Source: Litorimonas cladophorae (GTDB lineage Bacteria > Pseudomonadota > Alphaproteobacteria > Caulobacterales > Maricaulaceae). Taken from it: a stretch of 64,000 bases of DNA. Made by a program: the position numbers and the translations under genes. Of this stretch, positions 18,134 to 25,723 are shown in pieces. The stretch lies in assembly GCF_014652455.1 (NCBI RefSeq), contig NZ_BMYV01000001.1, forward strand, positions 186,001-250,000, read 5' to 3'. Each line of letters opens with the position of its first letter. Position 1 is the stretch's first letter. A model generated the notes under the pieces. The model searched no databases and had not been told where the DNA came from. It saw only the letters and a list, made by a program, of their open reading frames with translations.

Positions 18134-18562
18134 ATGGCGCTAGTTCAATATATATACACTTCCATTCTGATGACGGAGTTATCGGCGCAGAACGCGTTTG
18201 ATACGTCAACGATGAGCACGAAAATTTGTGAGCAATTTGGCATTACGGGGCGCGTGTTTGCCAATCGGCAAAAGGCACTGGCGATTACCGAAGGGCCCGA
18301 AGAGATTATCGCAAAATATTTTCAATCTGTGAACCGCGACCCGCTCGCGCAGAAAATCCTGCTTCATGTCCAACGTCCCATTCAGACGCGCGAATTTAAC
18401 GATTATTCCGTTTGGCTGAACTTGGGGCAGGCGTTTGAATTTAGCCGCTCTGTGCGGAAATTGACGGCGGCGTCGTTAGAGTCGGCCTGGCCAGACAACC
18501 TGTCCGCCAAGGTCCGAATTATGGCTGATGCCTATTTGGACCCTGAGATGTTGGCGGCATAG
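18134..18562 (+). CDS. Degenerate BLUF-like protein
   Basis: A 142-aa protein (start at ATG 18134) with the BLUF layout: QYIYTS, FDTSTM, FGITGRVFAN, ITEGPEEIIAKYF, then FNDYSVW. Aligned by eye with the BLUF protein at 11.4 kb, the Tyr remains but the flavin-binding Asn becomes Cys (CEQFGITG) and the Gln becomes Ala (ALAITEGP); the Trp/Met pair is also changed. It probably no longer binds flavin and may keep only the protein-contact role of the fold. No partner gene is evident. Confidence 0.65.
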   Translation: MALVQYIYTSILMTELSAQNAFDTSTMSTKICEQFGITGRVFANRQKALAITEGPEEIIAKYFQSVNRDPLAQKILLHVQRPIQTREFNDYSVWLNLGQAFEFSRSVRKLTAASLESAWPDNLSAKVRIMADAYLDPEMLAA

Positions 18563-18752
18563 GGGCCTGAAATGGCTGGCTAAATCGGATCACGCTAGGG
18601 GTTGTAATCCACCCTTAATAAGACCATATGCTGGTTATCGATCTAAGGCCGAACAATCTGGCTTACTTATCTGCGATCGTTTCCCCGTCCAAAGGGGGCC
18701 GACGCTCGCAGTGACTATGTGTATGAATCTTCCCGACATCGACTCCGCCACC

Positions 18753-18767
18753 GCTCCATGTTGGAGC
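18753..18767 (+). promoter_or_regulatory. Leader hairpin of the first cold-shock gene
   Basis: GCTCC and GGAGC form a 5-bp stem 33 nt before the start. The leader also ends in ACGTGAAAGGAAATACCC before the ATG, nearly the same as in the second cold-shock gene, which has a similar hairpin at 23401-23422. A structured leader is common in cold-shock mRNAs. Confidence 0.4.
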
Positions 18768-18800
18768 TTCGGCAAAATAATGACGTGAAAGGAAATACCC

Positions 18801-19016
18801 ATGTCAGATATGAGAACCGGAACTGTTAAGTTTTTCAACTCTTCAAAAGGCTTCGGCTTTATTCAGCCAGAATCCGGCGACGATGTGTTTGTCCACATCA
18901 CTGCTCTTCAGCGTGGCGGCCTTGACGGCTTGCAAGAAGGCGACAAAGTCTCCTTCGACACAGCTATTGATCAGCGTTCAGGCAAAACGTCTGTCGATAA
19001 CATCACAATGGCATAA
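18801..19016 (+). CDS. cspA: Cold-shock domain protein, CspA family
   Basis: A 71-aa single cold-shock domain. RNP-1 (KGFGFIQP) and RNP-2 (DVFVHITAL) are intact, so it should bind single-stranded RNA and DNA as an RNA chaperone. AAGGAA lies before the ATG. A strong terminator follows. It is 60-70 per cent identical by eye to the second copy at 23.45 kb. Confidence 0.95.
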   Translation: MSDMRTGTVKFFNSSKGFGFIQPESGDDVFVHITALQRGGLDGLQEGDKVSFDTAIDQRSGKTSVDNITMA

Positions 19017-19067
19017 GCCATTTGATGTTTCGAAGGCTGACCTAGTCAGCTCTCGTTAGATTAGAAA

Positions 19068-19104
19068 GCGCGTCGTTTCCCCAAGGGGAGGCGGCGCGTT
19101 TTTC
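19068..19104 (+). terminator. Rho-independent terminator of cspA
   Basis: GC-rich stem (CGCGTCGTTTCCCC against GGGGAGGCGGCGCG, two unpaired positions) with an AA loop, followed by TTTTTC. Confidence 0.85.
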
Positions 19105-19170
19105 ATTTTGGGGCGGTGTTTTTAAAGTCTTTCCGTGATTATGGAAACGTGAATCTGTTCGTTTTCAGTG

Positions 19171-19359
19171 GCTTGGACCCAATTTTAAGAGATTGATCCC
19201 CGCGTTCAAAAGCTGTGATATGTTGCTTAAGTTCTTTCGGACACGGGACAGGTAGGAGCTCACCTGCCGTATCGGGAGACGGTGGGTCTGAGCGTTGGGT
19301 GGTGAGACATCCGAGTGTGCCGGGACTTTAGGAGTGAGAGCCGACCCGTCAGTCCAAGT
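19171..19359 (+). ncRNA. Candidate structured RNA, 6S-like rod
   Basis: No gene is supported here, yet nested pairings span the region: GCTTGGAC (19171-19178) with GTCCAAGT (19352-19359); CTTAAGTTC with GGACTTTAGG; CGGACAC (from 19239) with GTGTGCCG; and a 13-bp terminal hairpin, 19258-19293. Several pairs are G-U, which pair only in a plus-strand transcript, so the plus strand is the RNA. A closing stem, open centre and end hairpin of about 190 nt recall 6S RNA, but no sequence hallmark proves it. Confidence 0.5.
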
Positions 19360-19406
19360 GTCTGAACTCGGGGGTTTATGACTGGCCGCTTCTTCAAAAA
19401 CCACTG

Positions 19407-19503
19407 CCGCGTGTTCGTGAATTGGATTTACCACCCAGTTCCCGATATTTGCGTAAAACATTATTTCTATTTTGGTATTCCGTCGCGAATATCGAACACG
19501 CGG
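19407..19503 (+). other. Second structured element before the lipoprotein gene
   Basis: CCGCGTGTTCG (19407-19417) pairs with CGAACACGCGG (19493-19503), and GATATTTGCG (19444-19453) pairs with CGCGAATATC (19484-19493) with one G-U pair. The arms form one long stem interrupted by a 26-nt side insert. A smaller hairpin, GGCTGAC with GTCAGCC, follows at 19527-19553. It may be a leader of the lipoprotein gene at 19680 or an independent RNA. Confidence 0.45.
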
Positions 19504-19679
19504 ACTGTCCCGCTTTATTACCTCGCGGCTGACCTAATATTGGGCAGTCAGCCTATTCCCATGCCCAATGAATCCCTCGTCCGATCTGTATATCTGACCG
19601 TCACGCATGGGCGATTGCAATTTATAAATCTCCGCTTAAAAACAAGGGCCAATCAAAACCCCCCTTGAAGGAGTGCCAT

Positions 19680-20006
19680 ATGCCATCAATGAAATTTACC
19701 CTTATCAGTCTCAGCGCTTCCGCGCTTTTGGGCCTCAGCGCCTGCGCCACGCCGGCGACGCAAACTGCGTCCGCACCTGCCGCGACGACATCTGCTAAAA
19801 CGACAGCCATGACTGACGCACCAACAGAGACAGCCTCTGCTGAAGATTCCAGCCGCCTGATTTGCAAACGTGAAGCTGTTGTCGGATCTAAGTTCAAAAA
19901 GAAAATTTGCGCAACACAAGACGTCTGGGACGAGCGCGCGGCAGCCGACCGTAAAACTGCTGGCGATATCCAGCGCGGCGGTCAATCGCCTGGCGTTACA
20001 TACTAG
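19680..20006 (+). CDS. Small lipoprotein, paralogue of the one at 15.4 kb
   Basis: The start is ATG 19680 with GAAGGAG 6 nt upstream, giving 108 aa with lipobox LSAC. After an Ala/Thr-rich linker the C-terminal domain reads LICKREAVVGSKFKKKICAT, then Trp, then GDIQR, the same pattern as the 15405-15743 protein. It is expected in the cell envelope. Function unknown. Long unexplained structured DNA precedes it. Confidence 0.75.
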   Translation: MPSMKFTLISLSASALLGLSACATPATQTASAPAATTSAKTTAMTDAPTETASAEDSSRLICKREAVVGSKFKKKICATQDVWDERAAADRKTAGDIQRGGQSPGVTY

Positions 20007-20038
20007 GCTGTCCGACACAGGTCAGCATCTATCTACCA

Positions 20039-20078
20039 GAACCCCAAAGGTTGCGAGTCGCGACTTTTGGGGTTTGTC
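20039..20078 (+). terminator. Rho-independent terminator
   Basis: ACCCCAAA (20041-20048) pairs with TTTTGGGGT (20065-20073) enclosing a GC-rich inner stem, followed by TTGTCG. Confidence 0.75.
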
Positions 20079-20275
20079 GTAAAATCTGCGGCACGAAAGA
20101 ACATGGGGAAGATGTCGAAACAAGAGCGCGCCAATCCGCACGAAATGTCCAAGACAGCCCAAGAGGCAGCACCGCAAATTAGAAAGCTTCAGTCTCTAAA
20201 CCTGTTTCAGATTACATTCATTTAACGTCAGATACGCGCGTCCTTCAATTTAACTTTTCGGATGAGGGGATAATC

Positions 20276-21142
20276 ATGGCAGATGATGTAGTAAGCGAGG
20301 TCGCAGACGCGGCAGAAACGGCGAAGGAGTTTCTCTCCTTGGATACCCTCGTGGCATACGGCCAGACAGCTTTGCCTTATGTGTTAAAATTCCTCACAGC
20401 CTTTGTCGTCGTCTGGATTGGCTTTAAGATCGCGCGCTGGGCCGGGAAAGTCGCGAAAAAGAGTTTACTCAAAGCTCCAAATGTCGATGAGACGCTCGCT
20501 CAATTTCTAGGGTCAATGGTCCGCTATGCGATCATGACCGTTGTCGGCGTCGTTGCTATTGGGCAGGTTGGCGTACAAACTGCCTCTCTTGTTGCCCTTG
20601 TGGGTGCGGCTGGCTTGGCCATTGGTTTGGCCTTGCAGGGCACGCTCTCAAATATCGCTGCAGGCGTCATGCTTATGCTCTTCCGTCCTTACAAACTCGG
20701 TGACTTTGTCAAACTCGTCGGCGAAGAAGGTGTTGTCACAGCGATGACAATTTTCACAACAGAGCTGGCGACAGTGGATAACAAGCACGTCATCATCGGA
20801 AACGGCGACGTCTGGGGTTCGACGATTCAAAATTACTCGTCCAAGGGTACACGCCGTGTCGATAATGATTTCGGCATCGATTATGAAGATGACATCAACA
20901 AAGCGATGGACATCGTCACGAAAACGGCTGCGACTCATCCGAAGGTGCACGCTGATCCTGCGCCATGGGTCAAGGTTGTCGGACTGGGCGAAAGCTCCGT
21001 CGATTTGCAAAGCCGCGTTTGGACGGACTCAGACGATTATTGGGACGTAATGTTCGATTTGAACAAAGCGGTCAAAGAAGCCTTCGATGCGGGAGGGATC
21101 ACCATTCCTTACCCAATCAGTGTCGAACTGGACTCTAAATAA
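20276..21142 (+). CDS. mscS: Small-conductance mechanosensitive channel, MscS family
   Basis: A 288-aa MscS of near E. coli length. Three membrane helices: about residues 35-55, 75-92 and 95-120; the third is the Gly/Ala-rich pore helix (VGAAGLAIGLALQG ... AAGVMLMLFRPYKLGD). A cytoplasmic beta/alpha vestibule follows. It should open on hypo-osmotic shock. Preceded by 197 bp without a gene apart from the terminator, and followed by its own terminator. Confidence 0.93.
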   Translation: MADDVVSEVADAAETAKEFLSLDTLVAYGQTALPYVLKFLTAFVVVWIGFKIARWAGKVAKKSLLKAPNVDETLAQFLGSMVRYAIMTVVGVVAIGQVGVQTASLVALVGAAGLAIGLALQGTLSNIAAGVMLMLFRPYKLGDFVKLVGEEGVVTAMTIFTTELATVDNKHVIIGNGDVWGSTIQNYSSKGTRRVDNDFGIDYEDDINKAMDIVTKTAATHPKVHADPAPWVKVVGLGESSVDLQSRVWTDSDDYWDVMFDLNKAVKEAFDAGGITIPYPISVELDSK

Positions 21143-21172
21143 GGCCTCTTTTACTCAACACGTAAACTCACT

Positions 21173-21196
21173 ACACGCCCCCTGTGGGCGTGTTTT
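21173..21196 (+). terminator. Rho-independent terminator of mscS
   Basis: ACACGCCC (21173-21180) pairs with GGGCGTGT (21186-21193), followed by TTTTCATTTT. Confidence 0.9.
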
Positions 21197-21238
21197 CATT
21201 TTAAAAAGCCCGCGTCATAATCAGGGCAGGCAGAATTC

Positions 21239-21733
21239 ATGACATCAATAGAGACGAAAATTGCCGCGTTGGGTTTAGTGCCCCATCCGGAAGGTGGGTA
21301 TTATCGGCAGACCTTTGTCTCATCTCAGACACTCCCAAATGGCCGACCTGCTGCGACATCGATCTTATTTTTGCTCACCCATGATAACTCCTCCAACTTT
21401 CATCGTTTAGACGCCGAAGAAATCTGGTATTATCATGGGGGTGATCCGCTCACCGTTCACATGATTGACGCCTTGGGCGCTTATTCAGAAATTCGAATTG
21501 GACCCGACAGTGAGGCCGGGCAAGTACTACAAGCGGTTGTCCCTCCACATGTCTGGTTCGGGTCCAGCGTGCCTACACCAACCCTGGGTAAAGCAGGCTG
21601 GGCGCTGGTCGGATGCATGGTCTCGCCGGGTTTCAATTTTGCAGGATTCGAGCTAGCGGACCGAGCGTCACTCTCTAGCGCTCATCCTGAACACACGGAA
21701 ATAATCGGCAAGCTCACGCGGGCAACTGATTAG
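21239..21733 (+). CDS. DUF985-family cupin protein
   Basis: A 164-aa single-domain cupin of the YML079W/DUF985 type: LVPHPEGGYYRQTF at the start, FHRLDAEEIWYYHGGDPL as the first cupin motif and a hydrophobic second motif with VGCMVSPGFNFAGFEL. Family members have a sugar- or nucleotide-like ligand pocket but no proven reaction. It stands alone. Confidence 0.9.
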   Translation: MTSIETKIAALGLVPHPEGGYYRQTFVSSQTLPNGRPAATSILFLLTHDNSSNFHRLDAEEIWYYHGGDPLTVHMIDALGAYSEIRIGPDSEAGQVLQAVVPPHVWFGSSVPTPTLGKAGWALVGCMVSPGFNFAGFELADRASLSSAHPEHTEIIGKLTRATD

Positions 21734-21912
21734 CGTTTCAAGGCGAGTTGGGAGCAACGTTCACGTCAGGGATCAGATCGTCTGAAAAAACTCAGCGTGA
21801 CTAACAGGCCGGGCATTTCGTCCCCCCCATATATAGGGGGCTGATCGTGGGCTATCATAAGTTGTATCCTTTTGTCATTGTAAACTACCATCAACACGAA
21901 AAGGAATCGCTT

Positions 21913-22272
21913 ATGAAGCCCCACGTCCTAACGCCTTCTGACAAACATGAGTCGCTCACACTCTCTTTGTCAAATTTGAGACATCTCTACTTGGGTACGG
22001 TCGAGGAACTTCGAGAATGCGCAGATCACATGCCTAGCGATCTGAATGACGATCCGGACATGGATGCGCGTGAAGGTGTCCTATTAGACTTTGAAGGGCA
22101 TCTTCTTGATCAAGCGGCCCGGACACCGGTAAAATCCAAAGAGGACATGATCGCGTTGATGGATATCTGGCTAAACGCTTCTGGTGCCATTGATCAGGCT
22201 CAAAGAAGCCCAGCCGACCGATTAGTTTTGAATATCTTTCGTTGCATCGAGGCGACTTGGCTCGCGGCTTGA
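21913..22272 (+). CDS. Unknown 119-aa protein
   Basis: A start at ATG 21913 is supported by AAAAGGAA 7 nt upstream; an earlier ATG at 21847 has none. The protein is soluble, helical and acidic, with a His-rich opening and MDIWLNASGAIDQ near the end; I recognise no family. It lies convergent to the luxR-type gene, 18 bp apart. A C-rich/G-rich short inverted repeat (CCCCC ... GGGGG, 21822-21840) precedes it. Confidence 0.6.
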   Translation: MKPHVLTPSDKHESLTLSLSNLRHLYLGTVEELRECADHMPSDLNDDPDMDAREGVLLDFEGHLLDQAARTPVKSKEDMIALMDIWLNASGAIDQAQRSPADRLVLNIFRCIEATWLAA

Positions 22273-22290
22273 GCTTAGGTTGCCTAGCTA

Positions 22291-23049
22291 TTAGGTGACT
22301 AAGCTAAAACTGCTTGCCCGTAATGCGGCCGTTACACGATCCTGCACGTCTAATTTTATAAATATTTTTTTGACGTAACCCGTCACGGTGTTGGGCGAAA
22401 TACCTAGTATCGTAGCGATTTCCGGATTCGTTTTGCCGAAAGTAATAAGTTCCAAGACTTCACTTTCCCGGGTCGTGAGGCGCGCTGACACTCGAATGTT
22501 TTCGACGACCAAACAATACCGAAGGTGGAGCGCCTGAAGAATAGACTGGACTTGCCATTGGAAAATATCATCGAAAAATTCGCGAGGTTTGTCGAAACAG
22601 AGAACGAAATATCCGCGACGATGGAAAGGGCCAAAGAGGGGAATAGCAAGGCAATCACCAATGAATTCTAGCGCGTTTTGAAGTCTAATTTTGTGCTTTT
22701 GCAGTGCGAATTCCTCCGTGTTTGCAAGTTCTGACAACCACATGGCCCGAGCTTGAGAGAAAACAAAGTGCATCCCAGGATCATTCTGAGGGGCGTCGCT
22801 GTCAAAATACTCTGCCACTTCGGACGGCACGTTATATGCAAAATATCGGTTCAGACGCTCAAAATTATAAGAACCGACAGCAGGAATGTGATGATAACTG
22901 GCGGTTTTAATGGAGAGATGACGGATAAGTCTGCGCCGTAAGACTTCAACACTTTCGGCCGAACTCAGAGCGTTGATCGCTGCCATATAGCGTTCATTGG
23001 AAATCGTGGGCTCATCGCCGATCAGTGGAAGGCTTCCCAAGGGCGTCAT
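22291..23049 (-). CDS. LuxR-type transcription regulator with autoinducer-binding domain (solo)
   Basis: A 252-aa protein with an N-terminal Autoind_bind-like domain (about 20-170, with EYFDSDAPQNDPGM and the invariant Trp of MWLSEL) and a C-terminal LuxR helix-turn-helix (LTTRESEVLELITFGKTNPE to the end). No luxI is in the window, so it is a LuxR solo that may sense a foreign or host signal. Some of the ligand-pocket aromatic residues of classical LuxR proteins are not evident. Confidence 0.88.
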   Translation of the reverse strand: MTPLGSLPLIGDEPTISNERYMAAINALSSAESVEVLRRRLIRHLSIKTASYHHIPAVGSYNFERLNRYFAYNVPSEVAEYFDSDAPQNDPGMHFVFSQARAMWLSELANTEEFALQKHKIRLQNALEFIGDCLAIPLFGPFHRRGYFVLCFDKPREFFDDIFQWQVQSILQALHLRYCLVVENIRVSARLTTRESEVLELITFGKTNPEIATILGISPNTVTGYVKKIFIKLDVQDRVTAALRASSFSLVT

Positions 23050-23450
23050 TCCTTTACCTATAGTTGACTACTTGTTAACTGTCTAGCCTGAGCGTAATTG
23101 TAAATCTCAAACAGGGAGTCACGTTATACCATCAGTCCGTATCTTGATTGGTACACCGTCAGACACACCCCTCAGAAAATTGCGGATAGGCGACTAAATT
23201 TAGCGCGCGGGATAACATTAAATTTGATTTTGCAAATTTCTAACATCCCGACTGTCGTGAAACCTTCACTTGCTTATCCACAGGGGAAAGCCCATATATT
23301 CCCTATCGAGAACAGGCCTGACGACCGGCCAGATTAGACGTGTCATAATATTTGCGCGTCCTACTGCGTACGCTTTGTATACCTTTTTCGACAATCCCGA
23401 GCGACCTGCGCTTGATGGTCGCGCATTACTACGACGTGAAAGGAATACCC
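23050..23450. other. Gene-free region with luxR and cold-shock promoters
   Basis: 401 bp between the divergent luxR-type gene and the second cold-shock gene. The right end is the cold-shock mRNA leader, with hairpin GCGACC (23401-23406) against GGTCGC (23417-23422). I see no other gene or clear operator. Confidence 0.5.
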
Positions 23451-23672
23451 ATGTCAGACGAAATGAAGGCCGGTACGGTCAAATTTTTTAACACCACAAA
23501 AGGCTTCGGCTTTGTACAACCAGATGATGGCGGCGACGACGTTTTTGTCCATATCACAGCTTTGCAAAGCTCCGGCATTCAAGGCCTCAACGAAGGTGAC
23601 AAGGTCACATTTAATACGGCTGTAAATCAGCGTACAGGCAAGACAGCTGTTGAAACAATCAATATGGCCTAA
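23451..23672 (+). CDS. Cold-shock domain protein, second copy
   Basis: A 73-aa CspA-family protein starting at ATG 23451 with AAGGAA upstream. RNP-1 (KGFGFVQP) and RNP-2 (DVFVHITAL) are intact. The leader just before the start is nearly identical to that of the first copy at 18.8 kb, so the two are a recent duplication or under the same control. Followed by a strong terminator. Confidence 0.95.
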   Translation: MSDEMKAGTVKFFNTTKGFGFVQPDDGGDDVFVHITALQSSGIQGLNEGDKVTFNTAVNQRTGKTAVETINMA

Positions 23673-23723
23673 CCTTTTCCGCAGACCTTAGGGATCACTC
23701 TCTCAGTCAGCGAATTTGTTTGA

Positions 23724-23760
23724 AGGTCCTGCACGGATAAGCCGTGCAGGACCTTTTTTT
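23724..23760 (+). terminator. Rho-independent terminator
   Basis: Perfect 13-bp stem, AGGTCCTGCACGG against CCGTGCAGGACCT, with a 5-nt loop and TTTTTT after it. Confidence 0.95.
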
Positions 23761-23796
23761 ATGGGTTAGGCTCTAAGAAACTTTGGGGAGAGACAC

Positions 23797-24213
23797 ATGA
23801 CACATACGACATTTTTGGCGCCGGTACTGGCGCTCATTATTTGGACGCTTTTGATCTGGGCACTTATGTATGCGCGGCGGATACCCGCCATGCAGAAAGC
23901 CAAGATCGATCCTGACACAGCCAAATCCCCGGATGGCCCGTGGAAACAAGAGCTCCCGCTGAGTGTTCAGGCCTCCGCGCATAATTATAACCATCTAATG
24001 GAACAGCCGACGATCTTTTATGCTTTCATGTTTTACATCACGCTGACGTCGCAAATGACGACGCCTATTCTCTATGCGGCTTGGGCCTATGTCGCGCTGC
24101 GTGTTTTACATAGCTTTGTTCAGGTGAGTGCCGGGAAAGTTATGCTTCGCTTTGGACTGTTCTCAGTCTCAACGCTCGTTTTATTCGCCATTGTGGCGAT
24201 GGTGCTTATCTAG
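23797..24213 (+). CDS. MAPEG-family membrane protein
   Basis: A 138-aa protein with four predicted membrane helices and the family pattern HNYNHLMEQPTIFY in the middle and ALRVLHSF in helix three. MAPEG proteins are small membrane glutathione transferases or lipid peroxidases; the bacterial branch is poorly characterised. RBS GGGGAGAG. It probably shares a transcript with the DUF1330 gene 9 nt downstream. Confidence 0.88.
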   Translation: MTHTTFLAPVLALIIWTLLIWALMYARRIPAMQKAKIDPDTAKSPDGPWKQELPLSVQASAHNYNHLMEQPTIFYAFMFYITLTSQMTTPILYAAWAYVALRVLHSFVQVSAGKVMLRFGLFSVSTLVLFAIVAMVLI

Positions 24214-24222
24214 GGGATACCA

Positions 24223-24513
24223 ATGTCGACCTTTGTTTTTGCGACTGCCGAATACACAGATAAGGCGGAATATAATCGTTACGTTGAGCTATCGACACCT
24301 ATCTTCATGCGTGAAGGGGTCAAGGTTTTGGGAAATGATGAGACGGCTAAATTTTCGGGCATAGATGGCGAGAAAGCGATCTTACTTGAGTTTAGAGATC
24401 AGGCGCACATGAGACATTTCTTTGCTCTGCCAGACTATCAAGCGGCGGCGAAGCACCGGGATGCCGGGGCGAAAATGCGGATGGTGACCTTTAGACGGAT
24501 GCCTGCACTTTAA
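24223..24513 (+). CDS. DUF1330-family protein
   Basis: A 96-aa ferredoxin-like dimeric alpha+beta barrel protein: FVFATAEYTDKAEYNRYVEL at the start, LLEFRDQAHMRHFF and a DYQAAAKHRD segment in the middle. No enzyme activity is established for the family. It ends 23 nt inside the convergent protease gene. Confidence 0.85.
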   Translation: MSTFVFATAEYTDKAEYNRYVELSTPIFMREGVKVLGNDETAKFSGIDGEKAILLEFRDQAHMRHFFALPDYQAAAKHRDAGAKMRMVTFRRMPAL

Positions 24514-25138
24514 CGGCATCCCAAACTGATGACAGCGCAATGAAGTCTGCGCTTTCATCGGGGTCGCGATCATTGTTGAGGTCGGCAGGACTGTTACGTG
24601 TGATGATGATACCGATAGGGCGGCCAGTCTTGGCATCTAAGACAGAGCCACCACTCATGCCTGTGACGACGGGTTCGTCTGGATCAAAAATATGGGCGAT
24701 CCATTGGCCAGGACTACGTTCAAAGTAAACCTGACCCGCGCGGTGTTCCATATTGCGTGAACCGGCCGGGAAACCCTGCATGATGACCTCCTGACCGATT
24801 ACAGGATCTTTAGGCCGTGTCTGAGGTAGGCGACATCCAACCAAGGCCGCGTCTAATCCATCGGGCCATTTCACAATGGACTGGCTTTCCACAAAATCGG
24901 GTAGGTGGTCCTGCGCTTCTGTCAGACAATGTCCCGCGCTTATCCATCCGTCCCAATGCGCGAACCATGATGTATAACATTGGAAGTGTTGCTGATTGTG
25001 GAAGTATCGACGAACGTCCAGCTCGTTAGATCGGGTTGCACCAATGGGATCCATTTGGGCGGGGTGATCTAATAGATTTTCGGATGCGGGCTGCTTGATA
25101 GCCGGTTTTGTGCGGCGAAAAAAACGAAAGAATGACAT
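24491..25138 (-). CDS. Trypsin-like serine protease
   Basis: A 215-aa chymotrypsin-fold protein: His in WISAGHCL, Asp in KWPDGLDAALVGC, Ser in TGMSGGSVLD, the full catalytic triad. There is no signal peptide; a short basic N-terminus (FFRFFRRTKPAIKQ) begins the protein, so it may be cytoplasmic or membrane-associated. Its 3' end overlaps the convergent DUF1330 gene. Confidence 0.85.
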   Translation of the reverse strand: MSFFRFFRRTKPAIKQPASENLLDHPAQMDPIGATRSNELDVRRYFHNQQHFQCYTSWFAHWDGWISAGHCLTEAQDHLPDFVESQSIVKWPDGLDAALVGCRLPQTRPKDPVIGQEVIMQGFPAGSRNMEHRAGQVYFERSPGQWIAHIFDPDEPVVTGMSGGSVLDAKTGRPIGIIITRNSPADLNNDRDPDESADFIALSSVWDAVKVQASV

Positions 25139-25198
25139 GAGAGTGAGTAGACCCCGCCAGACCTAGTCACGCAACTGATTCCCATGTTAGGCGCTGTT

Positions 25199-25699
25199 AT
25201 GAAATTTATTTGCCTCTTTCTCCTTGCTGGTCTCACGGTGGCTTGCACCTCGACCACTCAAACGCCCGCGGCCTTTGCTGCGGAACATCCTGAAGCGCGT
25301 TTATATGACGAGACGCGAGACGCCGCAGCAGATGTAGATGCCGCACTTATCGAAGCGGCGAGCTCCGATAAAAACGCAATCATCGTGATGGGGGCCAATT
25401 GGTGTCATGATAGCCGCGCACTTGCGGGATGGTTTGAGACTGAGCGTTTCCAAACCCTTTTGTCGGAGAACTTCGTTCTACGTTATGTGGACGTGGGGCA
25501 GAAGAACCGCAATATCGACATTGCGAGACGATTTGGGTTGGATGAGGTGGTGGGAACGCCGACAGTTTTCGTGACGGACACTGCGGGCAGGGTCAAAAAT
25601 CTCGAAACTGCGCCAACCTGGCGCAATGCAGCCAGTCGCGATGAAGACGACATATACACCTATTTCGCAAATTTGACCCCTGCGCGGACATCGGACTAA
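25199..25699 (+). CDS. Thioredoxin-like lipoprotein with single active-site Cys
   Basis: Start at ATG 25199 gives 166 aa with a lipoprotein signal (lipobox VAC). A thioredoxin fold follows; the expected CxxC reads NWCHDS, so only one Cys of the pair is left, and the cis-Pro motif is GTPTVFV. It may be a thiol or disulfide-handling protein with a monothiol mechanism, or a non-catalytic relative. Location: periplasm, membrane anchored. Confidence 0.8.
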   Translation: MKFICLFLLAGLTVACTSTTQTPAAFAAEHPEARLYDETRDAAADVDAALIEAASSDKNAIIVMGANWCHDSRALAGWFETERFQTLLSENFVLRYVDVGQKNRNIDIARRFGLDEVVGTPTVFVTDTAGRVKNLETAPTWRNAASRDEDDIYTYFANLTPARTSD

Positions 25700-25723
25700 T
25701 AAAAGCTTAGAGGGAGCACGGCC

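Noticed and set aside
19171-19359. SRP RNA, RNase P RNA or tmRNA
   Set aside because: None of the invariant sequence blocks of these RNAs is present, so only an unnamed candidate RNA is reported.
19165-19668. Small open frames on both strands over the structured region
   Set aside because: No RBS, no family, and the nested stems explain the sequence better than coding.
20104-20223. Short frame upstream of mscS, about 40 codons
   Set aside because: No RBS and no recognisable sequence.
22272-22305. Inverted repeat between the 119-aa gene and luxR-type gene
   Set aside because: Stem is short with a long loop and lies in the coding end of the regulator; not a convincing terminator.
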